Counted from the first letter of the stretch, positions 40,678-51,101 are shown. The stretch is DNA of 64,000 nucleotides from Streptomyces sp. WAC08241 (GCA_007858575.1 CP042279.1:2170001-2234000), one strand, 5' to 3'. The notes: generated by a model from the sequence alone, not told the origin. Program-made: numbers and translations.

Positions 40678-40723
40678 GGGCGGCCGGTGTGCCCCGGGAG
40701 GTTCCGGAGCACACCGGCCGCCC
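40678..40723. terminator. Strong terminator hairpin after the secreted hydrolase gene
   Basis: Perfect 15-bp stem: GGGCGGCCGGTGTGC (40678-40692) with its complement (40709-40723), 16-nt loop. Confidence 0.85.
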
Positions 40724-40742
40724 TTCCCGGTCGTCCCCTCCC

Positions 40743-40930
40743 GTGCCCTCCCCGACGACGGTTCCGGTCGTCGAGGACAGCGACCCGGACCCGGGGAAGC
40801 CCGGCGGCGGGCGAGCAGACCGGTCGACGTCCCGCTGCCCGTCCCCACGCTGTACGCGGACGACGGCCGGCTCGTCGCCTACCGGACCACCGCCTCGGGG
40901 CTCGCCCTGGACTTCGTCATGTCGAAGTGA
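40743..40930 (+). CDS. Possible short ORF, unrecognised
   Basis: GTG-initiated VPSPTTVPVVEDSDPDPG joins, across one shift near 40800, to PLPVPTLYADDGRLVAYRTT ASGLALDFVMSK ending in TGA. The second part looks like real protein by composition but is not recognised. There is no convincing ribosome site, and it lies right after a terminator. It may be a gene remnant. The rest of 40931-41081 is empty. Confidence 0.3.
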
Positions 40931-41081
40931 CGGTCCTTCGGGGTGCGGCCGGCACCGCCACGGCGCACGCTGGGAACGAGACGCGGCCGGTTCCGGAGCG
41001 ACGGCGTGCCTCGGACGACCGTGTCCGGTCCCCTGCCCTCCGGGTGCCGGCCCCTTCCAGCACCCGAACCGGAGACAGACC

Positions 41082-41495
41082 ATGAAAGACCTCACCTTCG
41101 AGCAGAAGCGCTCCGTGTCGCGCGCCGAAGCCGCGGAACAGCTCATGCAACTCGCGACGGCCCTGCGGGACGGCGGGGAGGTCGAGTGGAACATCGGCCA
41201 CGGCACGCTGAGCCTGCGCGTCCCCGACGAGCTCCACAGCGAGATCGAGGTCGAGATCGGGGACGGCAGGATCGAGCTGGAGATCGAACTGGAGTGGTCG
41301 ACCGCACGCCTCCGACCGACACCGCCGAAGCCCGGCGGGAGCGGAGGACAAGGAGGAGAAGGAGGAGAGGGAGGGAAGCCGCGGAAGGCGGGGCAGCGCA
41401 AGAGCGCCCCCGCCAAGCCCAAGCGCACCGGCACCGGCACGAGCACCGGCACCCGCAGGGCCGCCTCCGCGAAGCGTTCCGCCGCGGCGCCCTGA
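41082..41495 (+). CDS. Amphi-Trp domain protein with basic tail
   Basis: Intact 137 residues. The amphi-Trp domain reads MKDLTFEQKRSVSRAEAAEQ LMQLATALRDGG, VEWNIGHGTLSLRVPDELHS and EIEVEIGDGRIELEIELEWS. It is followed by a Gly/Glu linker and a Lys/Ala/Pro-rich tail (KRTGTGTSTGTRRAASAKRS) like a nucleic-acid or polyanion-binding tail. ATG with GGAGAC upstream. Family function unknown. Confidence 0.85.
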   Translation: MKDLTFEQKRSVSRAEAAEQLMQLATALRDGGEVEWNIGHGTLSLRVPDELHSEIEVEIGDGRIELEIELEWSTARLRPTPPKPGGSGGQGGEGGEGGKPRKAGQRKSAPAKPKRTGTGTSTGTRRAASAKRSAAAP

Positions 41496-41615
41496 CCCGG
41501 CACGCGGGTGCGCGCACGACCCTCCGGTGATGCAATGGGAGGCGACGCGCCGCCCGGCCGGAGGGGCGGGGCCGTCGCACGTCCGGGGTGGGCAGTCACC
41601 TGACGAGGAGTCGCC

Positions 41616-42097
41616 ATGAACGCCGATGACACGTCCGCCGCCATGTCCGCCGACGCGTCCGAGATGGGACCCGTCGACTACCTGGTCCTGGAGTTCCCCG
41701 GCAACCGGATGACCGGGGAGGGCCTGTCCTCTCTGCTCGACCTGGTCGACCGGCACGTCATCCGCGTCCTCGACCTGTCCTTCGTACGCAAGGACACGGA
41801 CGGTTCCGTCACCGCGCTGGAGATCGCCGACCTCGACGGCGACGGAGAGCTGACCTCGCCGTCTTCGACGGCGCGTCCTCCGGACTGCTGGACGAGGACG
41901 ACCTGCGGGAGGCCGCGACCGTCCTCGAACCGGGCAGCTCGGCGGGCGTCATCGTGTACGAGAACCTCTGGGCCGCGCCGCTCGCCGCGGCGCTGCGCCG
42001 CGGCGGTGCCCGCATGGTCGCCGGCGGCAGGATCCCCGCCGAGGACCTCCTGGCGTCCCTGGACGCCGCCGAGGCCGAAGCGGGTTCCCTCTCCTGA
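41616..42097 (+). CDS. DUF6325-like (DUF1269-related) protein
   Basis: About 160 residues: ASEMGPVDYLVLEFPGNRMT GEGLSSLLDLVDRHVIRVLD, then VRKDTDGSVTALEIADLDGD, EDDLREAATVLEPGSSAGVI VYENLWAAPLAAALRRGGAR and AGGRIPAEDLLASLD. This is the architecture of the small actinobacterial proteins that precede SHOCT-domain genes. One shift near 41850. Probably co-transcribed with the next two genes; role unknown, perhaps membrane or envelope stress. Confidence 0.8.
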
Positions 42098-42167
42098 GGG
42101 TCCTCTCCCCCACCCGACGGTTCTCCCGCCCGACGGCCCTCCCCACCCGACGACAAGGACTTCCGCC

Positions 42168-42484
42168 ATGCCCGGACTTCTGCGCGGCGTCGCCCGCACC
42201 GCGGTCATCTCCGGTACGGCCACCGCCGTGTCCAACCGCGTCTCCCGCCGCCAGGCCGGCCGCTGGGCACAACAGGACGAGCAGCGGTACGCGCCGCCCC
42301 CGCAGCCCTACGGGACGGCACAGCCGCACGAGACGGCACAGCCCTACCAGGCGGCGCAGCCTCCGGCCGCGGTGCCGATGGAGACCAAGATCTCCCAGCT
42401 CGAACAGCTCGGCCGGCTCAGGGACCAAGGGTGCTCACCGCCGAGGAGTTCGAAGCGCAGAAGGGCCGCATCCTCGCGTCCTGA
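42168..42484 (+). CDS. SHOCT-domain protein
   Basis: About 105 residues: MPGLLRGVARTAVISGTATA VSNRVSRRQAGRW, then a Pro/Gln/Tyr-rich linker with repeated TAQP units (42290-42360). The C-terminal SHOCT motif is ISQLEQLGRLRDQGVLTAEE FEAQKGRILAS. SHOCT helices often mediate oligomerisation. One shift near 42428. It stands 70 bp after the DUF6325-like gene. Confidence 0.85.
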
Positions 42485-42513
42485 GCCGCACGCCCCGCCC
42501 GGGGACACGAACC

Positions 42514-43937
42514 GTGCGGGATCCCCAGGAGACCCGGAGGAGGCCGGATGCCGGGCCATGCCGACGGCCCCGCCCGTCCCGGCGCGCGGGAACGGCGCCG
42601 GCGCGCCACGCCGTTCCGGCGGCCCGGGCGCGCCGCGCGCAGGACCTGTCCCAGTTGCTGTGCGCGGTCGCCGGTCTGGGCCTCGGGCTGCTGGCTCCCC
42701 TGGCCACGGCGGGGCCCCAGGTGGACGCGGGCCGGGTGGTGGGCGTGCTGTTCACCCTGGGCTTCGGTGTCATCAGCCTGGTGAGCATCATCTACTCGGT
42801 GCTCTTCCTGGTCGTGCAGTTCTCCGCGAGCGCGTTCACCCCGCGCCTCGGCCTGTTCCGCCACGAACCGGTCGTCTGGCGGACGTTCGCCTTCACCATC
42901 GGCCTCTTCGTCTTCTGCATCACCTCGGGCCTCGCCATCGGCTCCCGGAAGAGCGTCTCCGTCCTCGTCCCGTGCGCGGCCGTGCTCCTCACCCTGGTCG
43001 CGCTCGGCCTGATGCGCACCCTGCAGATGAGGGCGTTCGACTCGATCCAGCTCGGTCCCTCGCTCACCGCGATCACCGCCCGCGCCCACCGTCTGCACGA
43101 CGTCCTGTACGTCCGCCCGTACGTAGCGGCCGGAGCGGCCGGAGCGGCCGCCGAACCGCCGCCCCCGGAGGCCGGCGCCGACGCGGGCGCGGAGGTGCGC
43201 TGGGCGGGGCCGCCGGCCGTGCTGCAGCGCGTCGACGTGTCCGCCCTCCTGGGCACCGCCCGGGAGCACGACCTCTCGGTCGCCCTCCGCGTCGCCCCCG
43301 GTGCCACCCTGACGGAGGGCACCGTGATCGCGCGGGTGACCGGGGGCGACGTGCGGGCCGAGGCTCTCGTCAGGGCCCTGTCGACGGGGGTGGAGCGCAC
43401 CTTCGACCAGGACCCCGAGCTGCCGTTCCGGCTCTCGCCGACATCGCCCTCCGCGCGCTGTCACCGGCGGTGAACGATCCGGCCACGGCGGTGGAGGCCC
43501 TGGACCGCCTGGAGCACCTGTTGGTCCGCCTCGCGGGTCGGGACCTGGCCGTCGGCCGGTTCCACGACTCCGCCGGACGGCTGCGGGTGAGCGTTCCGGT
43601 ACCGGACTGGGACCGCTACGTCCGGACCGCCGTCGACGACGTGCTCTTCGCCGCCACCGGGTCCCCGATGGCGCTGCGCAGGACGCGCGACCTCCTGCGC
43701 GTGCTGGCCGAGCGGGCCCCCGACGGCCGGCGCGCCGTCGTGCTCGACCGGCTCCGGTGGGTCGAGCGGACCGGCGGCGAGGCGTACCCGCTGGTCTGGA
43801 CGGACGGCGCCGGGCGGGACCGGGCGGGCCCTCCGGAGCGGGCACGCGTGGCACTCCCGGGTGAGGGGACCGAGAATGGGAGGGCCGGTCGGGATCTTCC
43901 CGGCGCCGTTCCCGGAGCACGGCAGGGACCCAGGTGA
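42514..43937 (+). CDS. DUF2254 membrane protein
   Basis: About 470 residues. Four N-terminal helices: LLCAVAGLGLGLLAPLATAG, VVGVLFTLGFGVISLVSIIY, TFAFTIGLFVFCITSGLAIG and VSVLVPCAAVLLTLVALGLM. The SVLFLVVQFSASAFTPRLGL segment and the cytosolic IALRALSPAVNDPATAVEAL DRL are signatures of DUF2254. Function unknown. GTG 42514 is the working start; the N-terminus is blurred by a shift near 42650, and another is near 43430. It overlaps the SHOCT gene neighbourhood, forming a small operon. Confidence 0.85.
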
Positions 43938-43943
43938 TGACGC

Positions 43944-44772
43944 ATGTGTCGATGGCTCGCGTACTCGGGCACGCCCGTACTGCTCGACACCATCCTGTAC
44001 AAGCCCGCGCACTCCCTGATCGACCAGAGCCTGCACTCCAAGCTCGGCGTGGAGACCACCAACGGCGACGGGTTCGGCGTCGGCTGGTACACGGACGGCG
44101 TCGACTCCCCGGCGCTCTTCCGGGAGATCGGCCCCGCCTGGAGCAACCGCAACCTGCGGGAGCTGGCGGACCACGTCCGCTCACCGCTGTTCTTCGCCCA
44201 CATCCGGGCGTCGACCGGGACGGCGGTGCAGCAGTCGAACTGCCATCCCTTCCGGCACGGCCGCTGGATGTTCATGCACAACGGCGCCATCGCGGGGTTC
44301 CACCTCGTGCGCCGTGAACTCACCCTGCTCGTCGACCCGGAGCTGTACGCGGACATCGAGGGACGACGGACTCCGAGGTGATGTTCCACCTGGCCCTCAC
44401 CTTCGGCCTCGACTGGGACCCGCCCGCCGCCGTCGCCCGGATGGCGGGGTGGTGGAGCGCGTCGGCCGCGAGCACGGCGTGGAGTTCCCTCCAGATGACG
44501 CTCGCCATCACCGACGGCGAACGCCTCTGGGCCTTCCGCTACTCCAGCGAGCGGGCCTCCCGGTCCCTGTTCTACAGCAGCCGGGTGGACGCGCTGCGCC
44601 GGCTGCATCCCGACATGGCGTTCTGCGGGAGGCCTCGGAGGAGACCCGCCTCGTCGTGTCCGAGCCCCTCGGCGACCTGCCCGGCGCCTGGAACGAGGTG
44701 CCGGAGGGCAGTTACGGCGTCGTCCAGCCGGGCGGCGACGAACTGCACCCCTTCGCCCCTGCGGCGGCGTGA
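43944..44772 (+). CDS. Class II glutamine amidotransferase (EgtC/YafJ-like)
   Basis: Ntn-hydrolase of about 275 residues. The nucleophile is Cys2 in MCRWLAYSGTPVLLDTILYK. Then LGVETTNGDGFGVGWYTDG, PLFFAHIRASTGTAVQQSNC HPF and WMFMHNGAIAGF, which bind glutamine. DSEVMFHLALTFGLDWDPP follows. EgtC in ergothioneine synthesis is a relative, but the other egt genes are absent, so the physiological substrate is open. Shifts near 44365, 44450 and 44625. Confidence 0.88.
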
Positions 44773-44792
44773 CCCGGACGTCCCGCATCCCG

Positions 44793-45898
44793 TCACTCGT
44801 TTCCCGGCCGGGCCCTCTCGACGGCGCGGCCGGCGGCCCGGACACCACGGATCTCACGTGTGGCGGCGATGTCCGTGCAGGGATCGCCGGCAACCAGGAG
44901 CAGGTCGGCGCGCAGGCCCGGCCGGATGCCGCCTCGGTCGTGCAGGCCGAAAGCGCGCGCGGCGACGCCGGTCGCGGCGCGCAGTGCTTCCACGGGGCTC
45001 AGGCCGGCTTCGACGAGCAGGCCGAGTTCGTCGTGCAGGCTGCTGCCGTGCGGCACCGCGGCGGGGACTCCTGGCGCGTTGTTGGCGTCGGTGCCGGCGA
45101 CGATGGTTGCCCCGGCCCGGTGGAGTGCGGTGACGGCGTCGCGGGCGTGGTCGTAGGAGAGCGCGGGGTTGCCGATGGCGCGCGCGGTGCCGCGCATCAT
45201 GGTGAGCGTGGGGACGACGACGTGTCCACCCCCGCTGAGGGCCTGCACCAGTTCGTGGTCGAGGTCGGCGTCGAGGGGGCGTGGGTGAGCACGTCGATGC
45301 CTGCCTCGGCGGCCAGCGCGTAGGCCGCGGTGTTACCGGCGTGGGCCACCACGCGCAGCCCGGCCTCGTGGGCCGCCTCCACCACGGCGGTGGCGGTGGC
45401 CAGGTCGGGGCCGCCCGCGCCGGGACGTTCCAGGATCGGTTTGATGTGGTCGACGCCTTGGCCGACGCGTGCTGCGACGGTCCGGCGGGCCGCGTCCGCG
45501 GTGCCGACGAGGCTGTCGGCCGGGAATCCCGGGATGTGCGCGTGCGTACCGCCGGTTCCCGCGATCGGGGCGCCGCTGCTGCGGATGTCCGCGCCGGTCC
45601 CGGCCGCGCGCAGGGCCGAGACGAACGCCGCCGGCCAGGTGCCCATGTCGAGGGCGGTGGTCACTCCGAATCCCGCCAGCGTGCCCGGTTCCTCCGGGTC
45701 GAGGAAGTGCACGTGCGCGTCGATGAGGCCGGGCAGCAGGGTCGCGCCGGTCCCGTCGATCCGCTGTCCGGCAGGCGGGTTCGTGCCGGATTCGCCGACG
45801 TGGGTGATGACGCCCTTCTCGAAGGAGACGTCCCAGAGGCCCTCGAGCCGGTCCGTGCCGTCGAACGCCGCGACGTCGGTGAGGGTGGCGTGCGTCAT
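44793..45898 (-). CDS. Amidohydrolase-family metal-dependent hydrolase
   Basis: About 368 residues with the imidazolonepropionase/prolidase-like layout. Metal sites: LLPGLIDAHVHFLDP (HxH), GVDHIKPILERPG (carbamylated Lys), AGLRVVAHAGNTAAYA (His), IDVLTHAPLD (His) and TIVAGTDANNAPG (Asp). Ends GIRPGLRADLLLVAGDPCTD. ATG in an ATGA overlap with the SnoaL-like gene upstream. One shift near 45280. Likely catabolism of a small cyclic or amide compound, under the divergent LysR regulator. Confidence 0.88.
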
Positions 45899-46474
45899 GC
45901 CTGCTTTCCTTCGCGCAGCCAGGCGAAGGCTGTCTGCTTGATGTCGCGTTCCAGGTCGCTGCCCTTGGTCGCGAAGATTCGCCGCACCGGGAATCCGCTC
46001 TTCTCCAGCAGATGGGCCAGCGCCGCGTATGCGCGCGGGAACCGGGAGACGGCCGTGGCGTCGATGTCCACGATGCCGGCGGGGAAGGTGAAGGTGGCGA
46101 AGTCGTAGACGCTCTTGCGGTCCAAGATGCGCCATGCCCCGTCGCGCTTCTCCAGCCGGTCGACGAACCGGTTGTGGCCGTTGCAGCCGAGTTGGAGCCG
46201 GATGTTCTCGCCGATGACGACGGCGCTGGTCTCGCTGACGGCGCGCGCTCCGTCGTCCGAGAAGGTCACCACTGGCGCGGTGATCAGGTGCTTGGTCCTG
46301 AAGTCGGAGGCGCCCATCCGGGCGGAGGCGTCGACGAACTCGTGCCGGGCCCTCGAACCAGGTGATCTCGATGCGTCCGTCCGGGTGGAAGAGGTCGCGT
46401 AGCCGGTCCCATTGACCGAGGTCCCGGTGGATCCAGCCCGTATGAAAGCGATGGAATCGATGGGGAGCATTCAT
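45895..46474 (-). CDS. SnoaL/NTF2-like protein
   Basis: About 192 residues. The N-terminal part ([40 protein letters not shown]) and the remainder ([60 protein letters not shown]) are joined across a shift near 46350. The [11 protein letters not shown] pattern is typical of the fold (hydratase/isomerase or ligand pocket). Its start codon on the minus strand overlaps the LysR start codon on the plus strand, leaving no intergenic DNA; promoters must lie inside the opposing gene. Confidence 0.75.
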
Positions 46475-47345
46475 GGAGCTGCGGCACCTGCGGTACTTCG
46501 TGGCGGTGGCGGAAGAGCGGCACTTCGGGCGCGCGGCGGCACGACTGCACGTCACCCAGTCGACCCTCAGCGCCCAGGTGCAGGGATTGGAGCGCGAGGT
46601 GGGGGTCCGCTGTTCGCCCGGACGAGCCGGCGGGTGGAGCTCACCGAGGCGGGCGAACTCCTGCTGCCCGAGGCGCGTCGCGCTGGCGCAGGCCGGGCGG
46701 GCGCTGAGCGTGGCACGGCAGTCCGTCAGCGGCGAGGTCGGCAGAATCCGCGTCGGGTTCTCCGGCGTCGCGGCCTCCACGGAGTGCTCGCCGCCGACCT
46801 GCACCGCTTTCGCCGGGCACACCCCGGCGTCGAGATCGGCCTCACCGAACTCCCCGCCGGCGGCACAGGTCGAGGGCCTGCACGACGGCACGATCGACAT
46901 CGGCTACTGTCCCGACCTCGGACTGGACACCGCGGACGGCCTGTCGGTGACCCCGCGCGCCCGCACGTCCCTGGCCGTCGCGATGCGCGGCGACCACGCG
47001 CTGGCCGCCGGCGCGTTCGTGACGGCGGACCAACTGCGCGACCTCGACCTCGTCGTGTTCGCGACGCACGAGGAGGAGGCGACCGTGACGTCCCACCTGC
47101 CCGCGGGCGAAGGGCACCGCGCACGCGTGCACGCGGTGGGCGGGACGCTCGGCGTTCTCGCCCTGGCCGCAGCCGGCGCCGGCGTGGCCGTTGTCCCCGC
47201 GGTGACGGAACACGTCAGCCTGCTCGATCTCACCTATCTGCCCTCGCGCGGTACGGACGGCCCAGCCCTCGTCTCCGTCAGCAGGACCGACGAACTGTCC
47301 GGCGCGGTCCGCGCCTTCGTCGACTGCCAGACGGACGCACCGTGA
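46473..47345 (+). CDS. LysR-family transcriptional regulator
   Basis: About 290 residues. [43 protein letters not shown]. The effector domain is [15 protein letters not shown] [33 protein letters not shown] and [20 protein letters not shown]. Between about 46610 and 46860 the correct reading lies in a second frame ([20 protein letters not shown]), so two compensating shifts exist. Divergent from the SnoaL/amidohydrolase pair, its probable target. Confidence 0.88.
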   Translation: MELRHLRYFVAVAEERHFGRAAARLHVTQSTLSAQVQGLEREVGVRCSPGRAGGWSSPRRANSCCPRRVALAQAGRALSVARQSVSGEVGRIRVGFSGVAASTECSPPTCTAFAGHTPASRSASPNSPPAAQVEGLHDGTIDIGYCPDLGLDTADGLSVTPRARTSLAVAMRGDHALAAGAFVTADQLRDLDLVVFATHEEEATVTSHLPAGEGHRARVHAVGGTLGVLALAAAGAGVAVVPAVTEHVSLLDLTYLPSRGTDGPALVSVSRTDELSGAVRAFVDCQTDAP

Positions 47346-47409
47346 CCGTGCCGGGGCGAAGTCGCAGGTGACGGGCCGAACAGGCCCTTGGCGCCTTCCA
47401 GGACCTCCG

Positions 47410-47462
47410 GCGTCCGCAACTGGCCGTCGACGACGCGGTCCATGTCGGTCAGGATGCGGATC
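47410..47462. repeat. 53-bp inverted repeat, left copy
   Basis: A perfect 53-bp match, in inverse orientation, to 47694-47746. The sequence can be read as ILTDMDRVVDGQLRT on one strand at each site. The segment between the copies holds the pirin remnant. Confidence 0.95.
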
Positions 47463-47525
47463 GAGGGCCCCAGCACGGTGGCCGCCCGTGGGCGCACGGC
47501 CGGCACGACCATGGACTTCCCCGGG

Positions 47526-47700
47526 TCAGCGCACTCGCCCGCGCGGCTTCAGCGGGGTGGCGGGCAGTTCCGGAGCGGTCAGGCGGGCGCCGTCGTAACC
47601 GTGCAGCTCACCGAATCGCAAGCCGCTCTCCCAGTCGTTTCGCGCCTGTGCGATCTCCTCACCGGACCGGCCGACGAAGTTCCACCACCACTTGATCCGC
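47526..47700 (-). pseudogene. 3' remnant of a pirin-family gene
   Basis: The frame IKWWWNFVGRSGEEIAQARN DWESGLRFGELHGYDGARLT APELPATPLKPRGRVR is the C-terminal end of actinobacterial pirins, with a normal stop. Upstream of WWWNFVG the homology ends abruptly at the 53-bp inverted repeat, and no N-terminal cupin half is found. The gene was truncated by a rearrangement. Confidence 0.75.
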
Positions 47701-47746
47701 ATCCTGACCGACATGGACCGCGTCGTCGACGGCCAGTTGCGGACGC
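47694..47746. repeat. 53-bp inverted repeat, right copy
   Basis: Inverse copy of 47410-47462, 231 bp away. It abuts the broken end of the pirin remnant. Confidence 0.95.
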
Positions 47747-48070
47747 TGGAGAGGACCCGCGCCGCCGGTGTGGCGACGCGGATCCCGCACCCGAGCTCCG
47801 GGTGCCTTCGTCCTCCCGCTGGAAGGGGTTCTTCATCTGAACCGGTAGACGGACGGGCTGCGTGGCGTCGTGGGTGCTCGCGGGTGAAAGCACTCCCGCC
47901 GTCACGCTCTGCGGTGGTGCCACTGTGCCGGAGGGGCGCCCTCTTTCGTTCGTGTCCCGCTCTGCATTCGATCGCCTCGTCCGGTCGCGGGAGACGAGGC
48001 GCGGCCAAGGCTCCTGGAGCGTGGTGCGCGCCCCGGGAGCCTTCGGAGGTCGGCCGTCCTCCGCGGAGGA
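47747..48070. other. Intergenic sequence with no supported gene
   Basis: Lower-GC, irregular sequence between the pirin remnant and the epimerase stop. Short frames exist but none has a ribosome site, conserved motif or clear codon bias. It is likely decayed DNA. Confidence 0.6.
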
Positions 48071-49181
48071 CTAAAGCGCGATCCACTCGGTGGAGGTGGT
48101 GACCTCCTTCAGGACGTCCGGGAGCGGCTCGATGCCGAGCCCCGGGCCCGTCGGGACGTCGAGGTGGCCGTCCGCGAGGACGAACGGCTCCGTGATGTCC
48201 GTGGCGAAGTAGCGGTGCGAGCCCGAGGTGTCGCCCGGCAGGGTGAAGCCGGGGAGGGCCGCCAGGGCGACGTTGGCGGCGCGGCCGATGCCGGTCTCAG
48301 CATGCCGCCGCACCATACGGGGATGCCGTGGGCGCGGGCGATGTCGTGGATGCGGCGGGCTTCGAGGTAGCCGCCGACGCGGGCCGGCTTGATGTTGATG
48401 ATCGAGCAGGCGCCGAGGGAGATGGCCGCGGCGGCGTCGGCGGCGGACTCGATGGACTCGTCCAGGCAGATCGGGGTGCGCAGCAGCTTGGCGAGCTGGG
48501 CGTGCTGGACCATGTCGTCGTTGGCGAGGGGCTGTTCGATGAGGAGGAGGCCGAAGTCGTCGAGCTTGGCGAGCTGCTGGGCGTCGACCAGGGTGTAGGC
48601 GGCGTTGGCGTCGACCTGGAGGAGGAGGTCGTCGCCGAAGCGTTCGCGTACGGCGCGGACCGGCTCGACGTCCCAGCCGGGCTCGATCTTCAGCTTGATC
48701 CGGACGTAGCCCTCGGAGACGTACTCGTCCACGGCATCCAGGAGCTCGGGTATCGAGTCCATGATGCCGACGGAGACGCCGTAGGGGACGCGGTCGCGGG
48801 CCGCGCCCAGGTAGGAGCCGAAGGACTCTCCCGACAGCTTGAGCCGGGCGTCGAGGACGGCCGTCTCAAGGACCGACTTGGCCATGTGGTGGCCGGTGAA
48901 GGGTTCCAGGGCGCGGCCGACGGACGCCGCGTCCACACCGGCCTTCGGCAGGGCCGGGACGAGGAAGCGGCGCAGGACGTCCTGTGCCCCGTCGACGTAC
49001 TCGGAGCAGTAGCGGGGTTCGGACATGGCCGCGCACTCGGCCCAGCCCTCGGTTCCGTCGGAGGTGACGACGCGGACGAGGAGGACGTCGCGGCTGGTCT
49101 CGATGCCGAAGGAGGTCCGGAAGGGGCGACGAGCGGCATCGCGATGCGGCGCAGCTCGACGCCGGAGATCGTGGTCTTCAT
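48071..49181 (-). CDS. Enolase-superfamily dipeptide epimerase / N-succinylamino acid racemase-like
   Basis: About 369 residues, muconate-lactonising subgroup. The barrel shows YVRIKLKIEPGWD (KxK catalytic Lys), LLQVDANAAYTLVD (Asp), LLLIEQPLANDD (Glu), PICLDESIES (Asp) and CSIINIKPARVGGYLEARRI (second catalytic Lys). The capping domain starts MKTTISGVELRRIAMPLVAP. The group contains o-succinylbenzoate synthases, N-succinylamino acid racemases and L-Ala-D/L-Glu-type epimerases. With peptidases and a peptide importer upstream, a role on dipeptides or N-acyl amino acids is more likely than menaquinone synthesis. Shifts near 49125 and 48300. Confidence 0.85.
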
Positions 49182-49206
49182 GTACGGGTGGCTCCTGGTG
49201 CGTTGG

Positions 49207-49966
49207 TCACGGGGTGGTGCGGTGGACGACGTAACTGCGGCGCTCGTGGAAGCCCGTGACGCGGGCGCCCTCGGCGAGCAGGCCGCTGAGGACGTGGCGT
49301 ACGGCGAGCCGCCATTCTCGGGCGGCGCCCGGGTCGGTGCGGCGCAGGGACTCGATGTCGTCGGGGAGGTCGATGAGGACGGTGCGGGCGTCGCTCGGGA
49401 CGACCGCGGGCGGCCGCCGTGGTCGCGGACGCCGTGGGCTGTGTCGGCGGGCAGGTCGAAGGTGTACGGCCCGCGGGTGCGGCCAGGTCCCAGGCGGTCA
49501 GGACGCGGTCGGACTCGTCGCCGCCGTTGATGGCGTCGTCCATGGCGCCGTAGAAGGACCGCAGGTACTCCTCGGGGCGGGCTCCGAGCTTGACGAGGTT
49601 GAAGTAGGCGTTGCGGCGGATCAGCGGGTCGTAGGTCCAGGTGATGCGCTTCAGGCCGCGGTCCAGGGCCCAGCGGCGCTGGTGCAGCTTGAGGGCGAGG
49701 CCGATGCCCCGTCCCTGGGAGGCGCCGGTGATGTGGGAGTGCAGGGTGGTGCCGACGGGGTCGCCGTAGAAGCCGACGGAGGCACCGACCAGGTGGCCCT
49801 GTTCGTAGGCGCCGGCCACGTAGTTGCCCGCGTGGGACAGGGCGCGCATCACCTCGGCGGAGACGGGCGGGCTGTCGGCGGCCGTGCCCCAGATCTCGGC
49901 GTAGAGGCGGCTGATGGTGTCGAGGTCCTCCATGGTGTGGAGTTCCCGGACGTCGAGTGCGGTCAC
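49207..49966 (-). CDS. GNAT-family acetyltransferase
   Basis: About 252 residues. GNAT core: DTISRLYAEIWGTAADSPPV, GAYEQGHLVGASVGFYGDPV, then SHITGASQGRGIGLALKLHQ (acetyl-CoA loop Q-G-R-G-I-G) and RITWTYDPLIRRNAYFNLVK LGARPEEYL. The second half ends YVVHRTTP after shifts near 49480 and 49430. GTG start overlaps the M20 stop (GTGA). In this setting it may N-acylate an amino acid that the downstream epimerase and upstream peptidase handle (inference). Confidence 0.8.
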
Positions 49967-51101
49967 CGCATCGCTCCGACCAGATGGGCCAGGAGCCGGG
50001 CGCGGTCCGGCATCGTGGCGGTGACGACGTGTTCGTGGTCGGCGTGGGCCCCGTCGCCGACGGCGCCGAGGCCGTCGAGGGTCGGGCAGCCCGCTCCGGC
50101 GGTGTAGTTGCCGTCCGAGGCGCCGCCGACGGCGGCCTGCCGCAGGGGGTCGAGGCCGAGGCGGACGGCGATGTCGCCGGCCAGGGCGAAGAGCTCGTGG
50201 GAGGCGTCCGCGTCCAACGGCGGGCGGTTGGGGCCGCCGGTGATGTCCAGGCGTGCCTCGGGGTGTTCGGGCCGCAGGGTTCTGATGAGCCGGTCTACCG
50301 CGTCCTGGGCGGCGGCGCTGGGGACGCGTACGTCCACGCTGAGGTCGGCCCGGGCGGGAACGGTGTTGTTCGCGGTGCCGGCCGACATCACGGTGGGGTG
50401 ATCGTCGTCCCGGGGCCGGTCTCCGTGGTCGCCGTGTCCGTGATCCGCCTGAGGGCTAGGAGGTGGTGGGCGAGTTCGGTCGCCGCGTTGACGCCCTTCT
50501 CGGGTTCGAGGCCGGAGTGGGCGGCGCGGCCGTGGACGGTGATGTCGTAGAGGGAGACGCCCTTGCGTCCGGTCTTGAGCGCTCTCCCGGGGCGGAGGGT
50601 TCCAGGACGAGGGTGGCCGCGCACTGCCGTGCCAGGTCCTCGATGAGGTGGCGGGAGGTGTCCGATCCCACCTCCTCGTCGCCCGTGACGAGGACGCGGA
50701 GTCCGTCGAGGGTGGGCAGGGCGGCCAGGGCGTGGAACATCTGGACCAGACCGGCCTTCATGTCGAAGACGCCGGGACCGCGGGCGATGCCGTTCTCCAC
50801 CGACCAGGGGTGGGTCTTGAGGGAGCCGATCGGCCAGACGGTGTCGTGGTGCCCCAGGAGCAGCACGCGCGGGGTGCCGAAGGTCCACTGGATGTGGGTG
50901 ACGCCGTCGATGACCAGCGCTTCCGCACGGGCGCGGAGGAGCCGGGCGCCCTGCTCGGCGACCACCTGTGCGCTGCGGGCGACGGCGGCGTGGTCGGCGG
51001 AGTACGACTCGCAGGTGACGAGTTCTTCGAGGTCGGCGAGCATGGCGTCGAGATCGGGCGCGGGCGCGTGGTCCGCTCGCAGGGGTGGGGTTCTCGGTCA
51101 A
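49963..51101 (-). CDS. M20-family metallopeptidase (carboxypeptidase G2/ArgE type)
   Basis: About 378 residues. Zinc ligands and catalytic residues: VLLLGHHDTVWPIG (H, D), ARGPGVFDMKAGLVQM (D), VLVTGDEEVGSDTSR (E, E), LEPSAPG (E/D) and the C-terminal HADHEHV (H). The inserted dimerisation domain begins LYDITVHGRAAHSGLEPEKG. Such enzymes deacylate N-acyl amino acids or cleave C-terminal Glu. TTG start assumed at 51101; shifts near 51045, 50585 and 50395. Coupled to the GNAT gene. Confidence 0.87.

Noticed and set aside
47862..48074. 70-residue rightward ORF
   Set aside because: No ribosome site, no recognisable motif, and it lies in decayed DNA.
48071..49181. menC (o-succinylbenzoate synthase) for menaquinone synthesis
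   Set aside because: Same superfamily, but no other men gene is near and streptomycetes use the futalosine route; the peptide context favours an epimerase or racemase.
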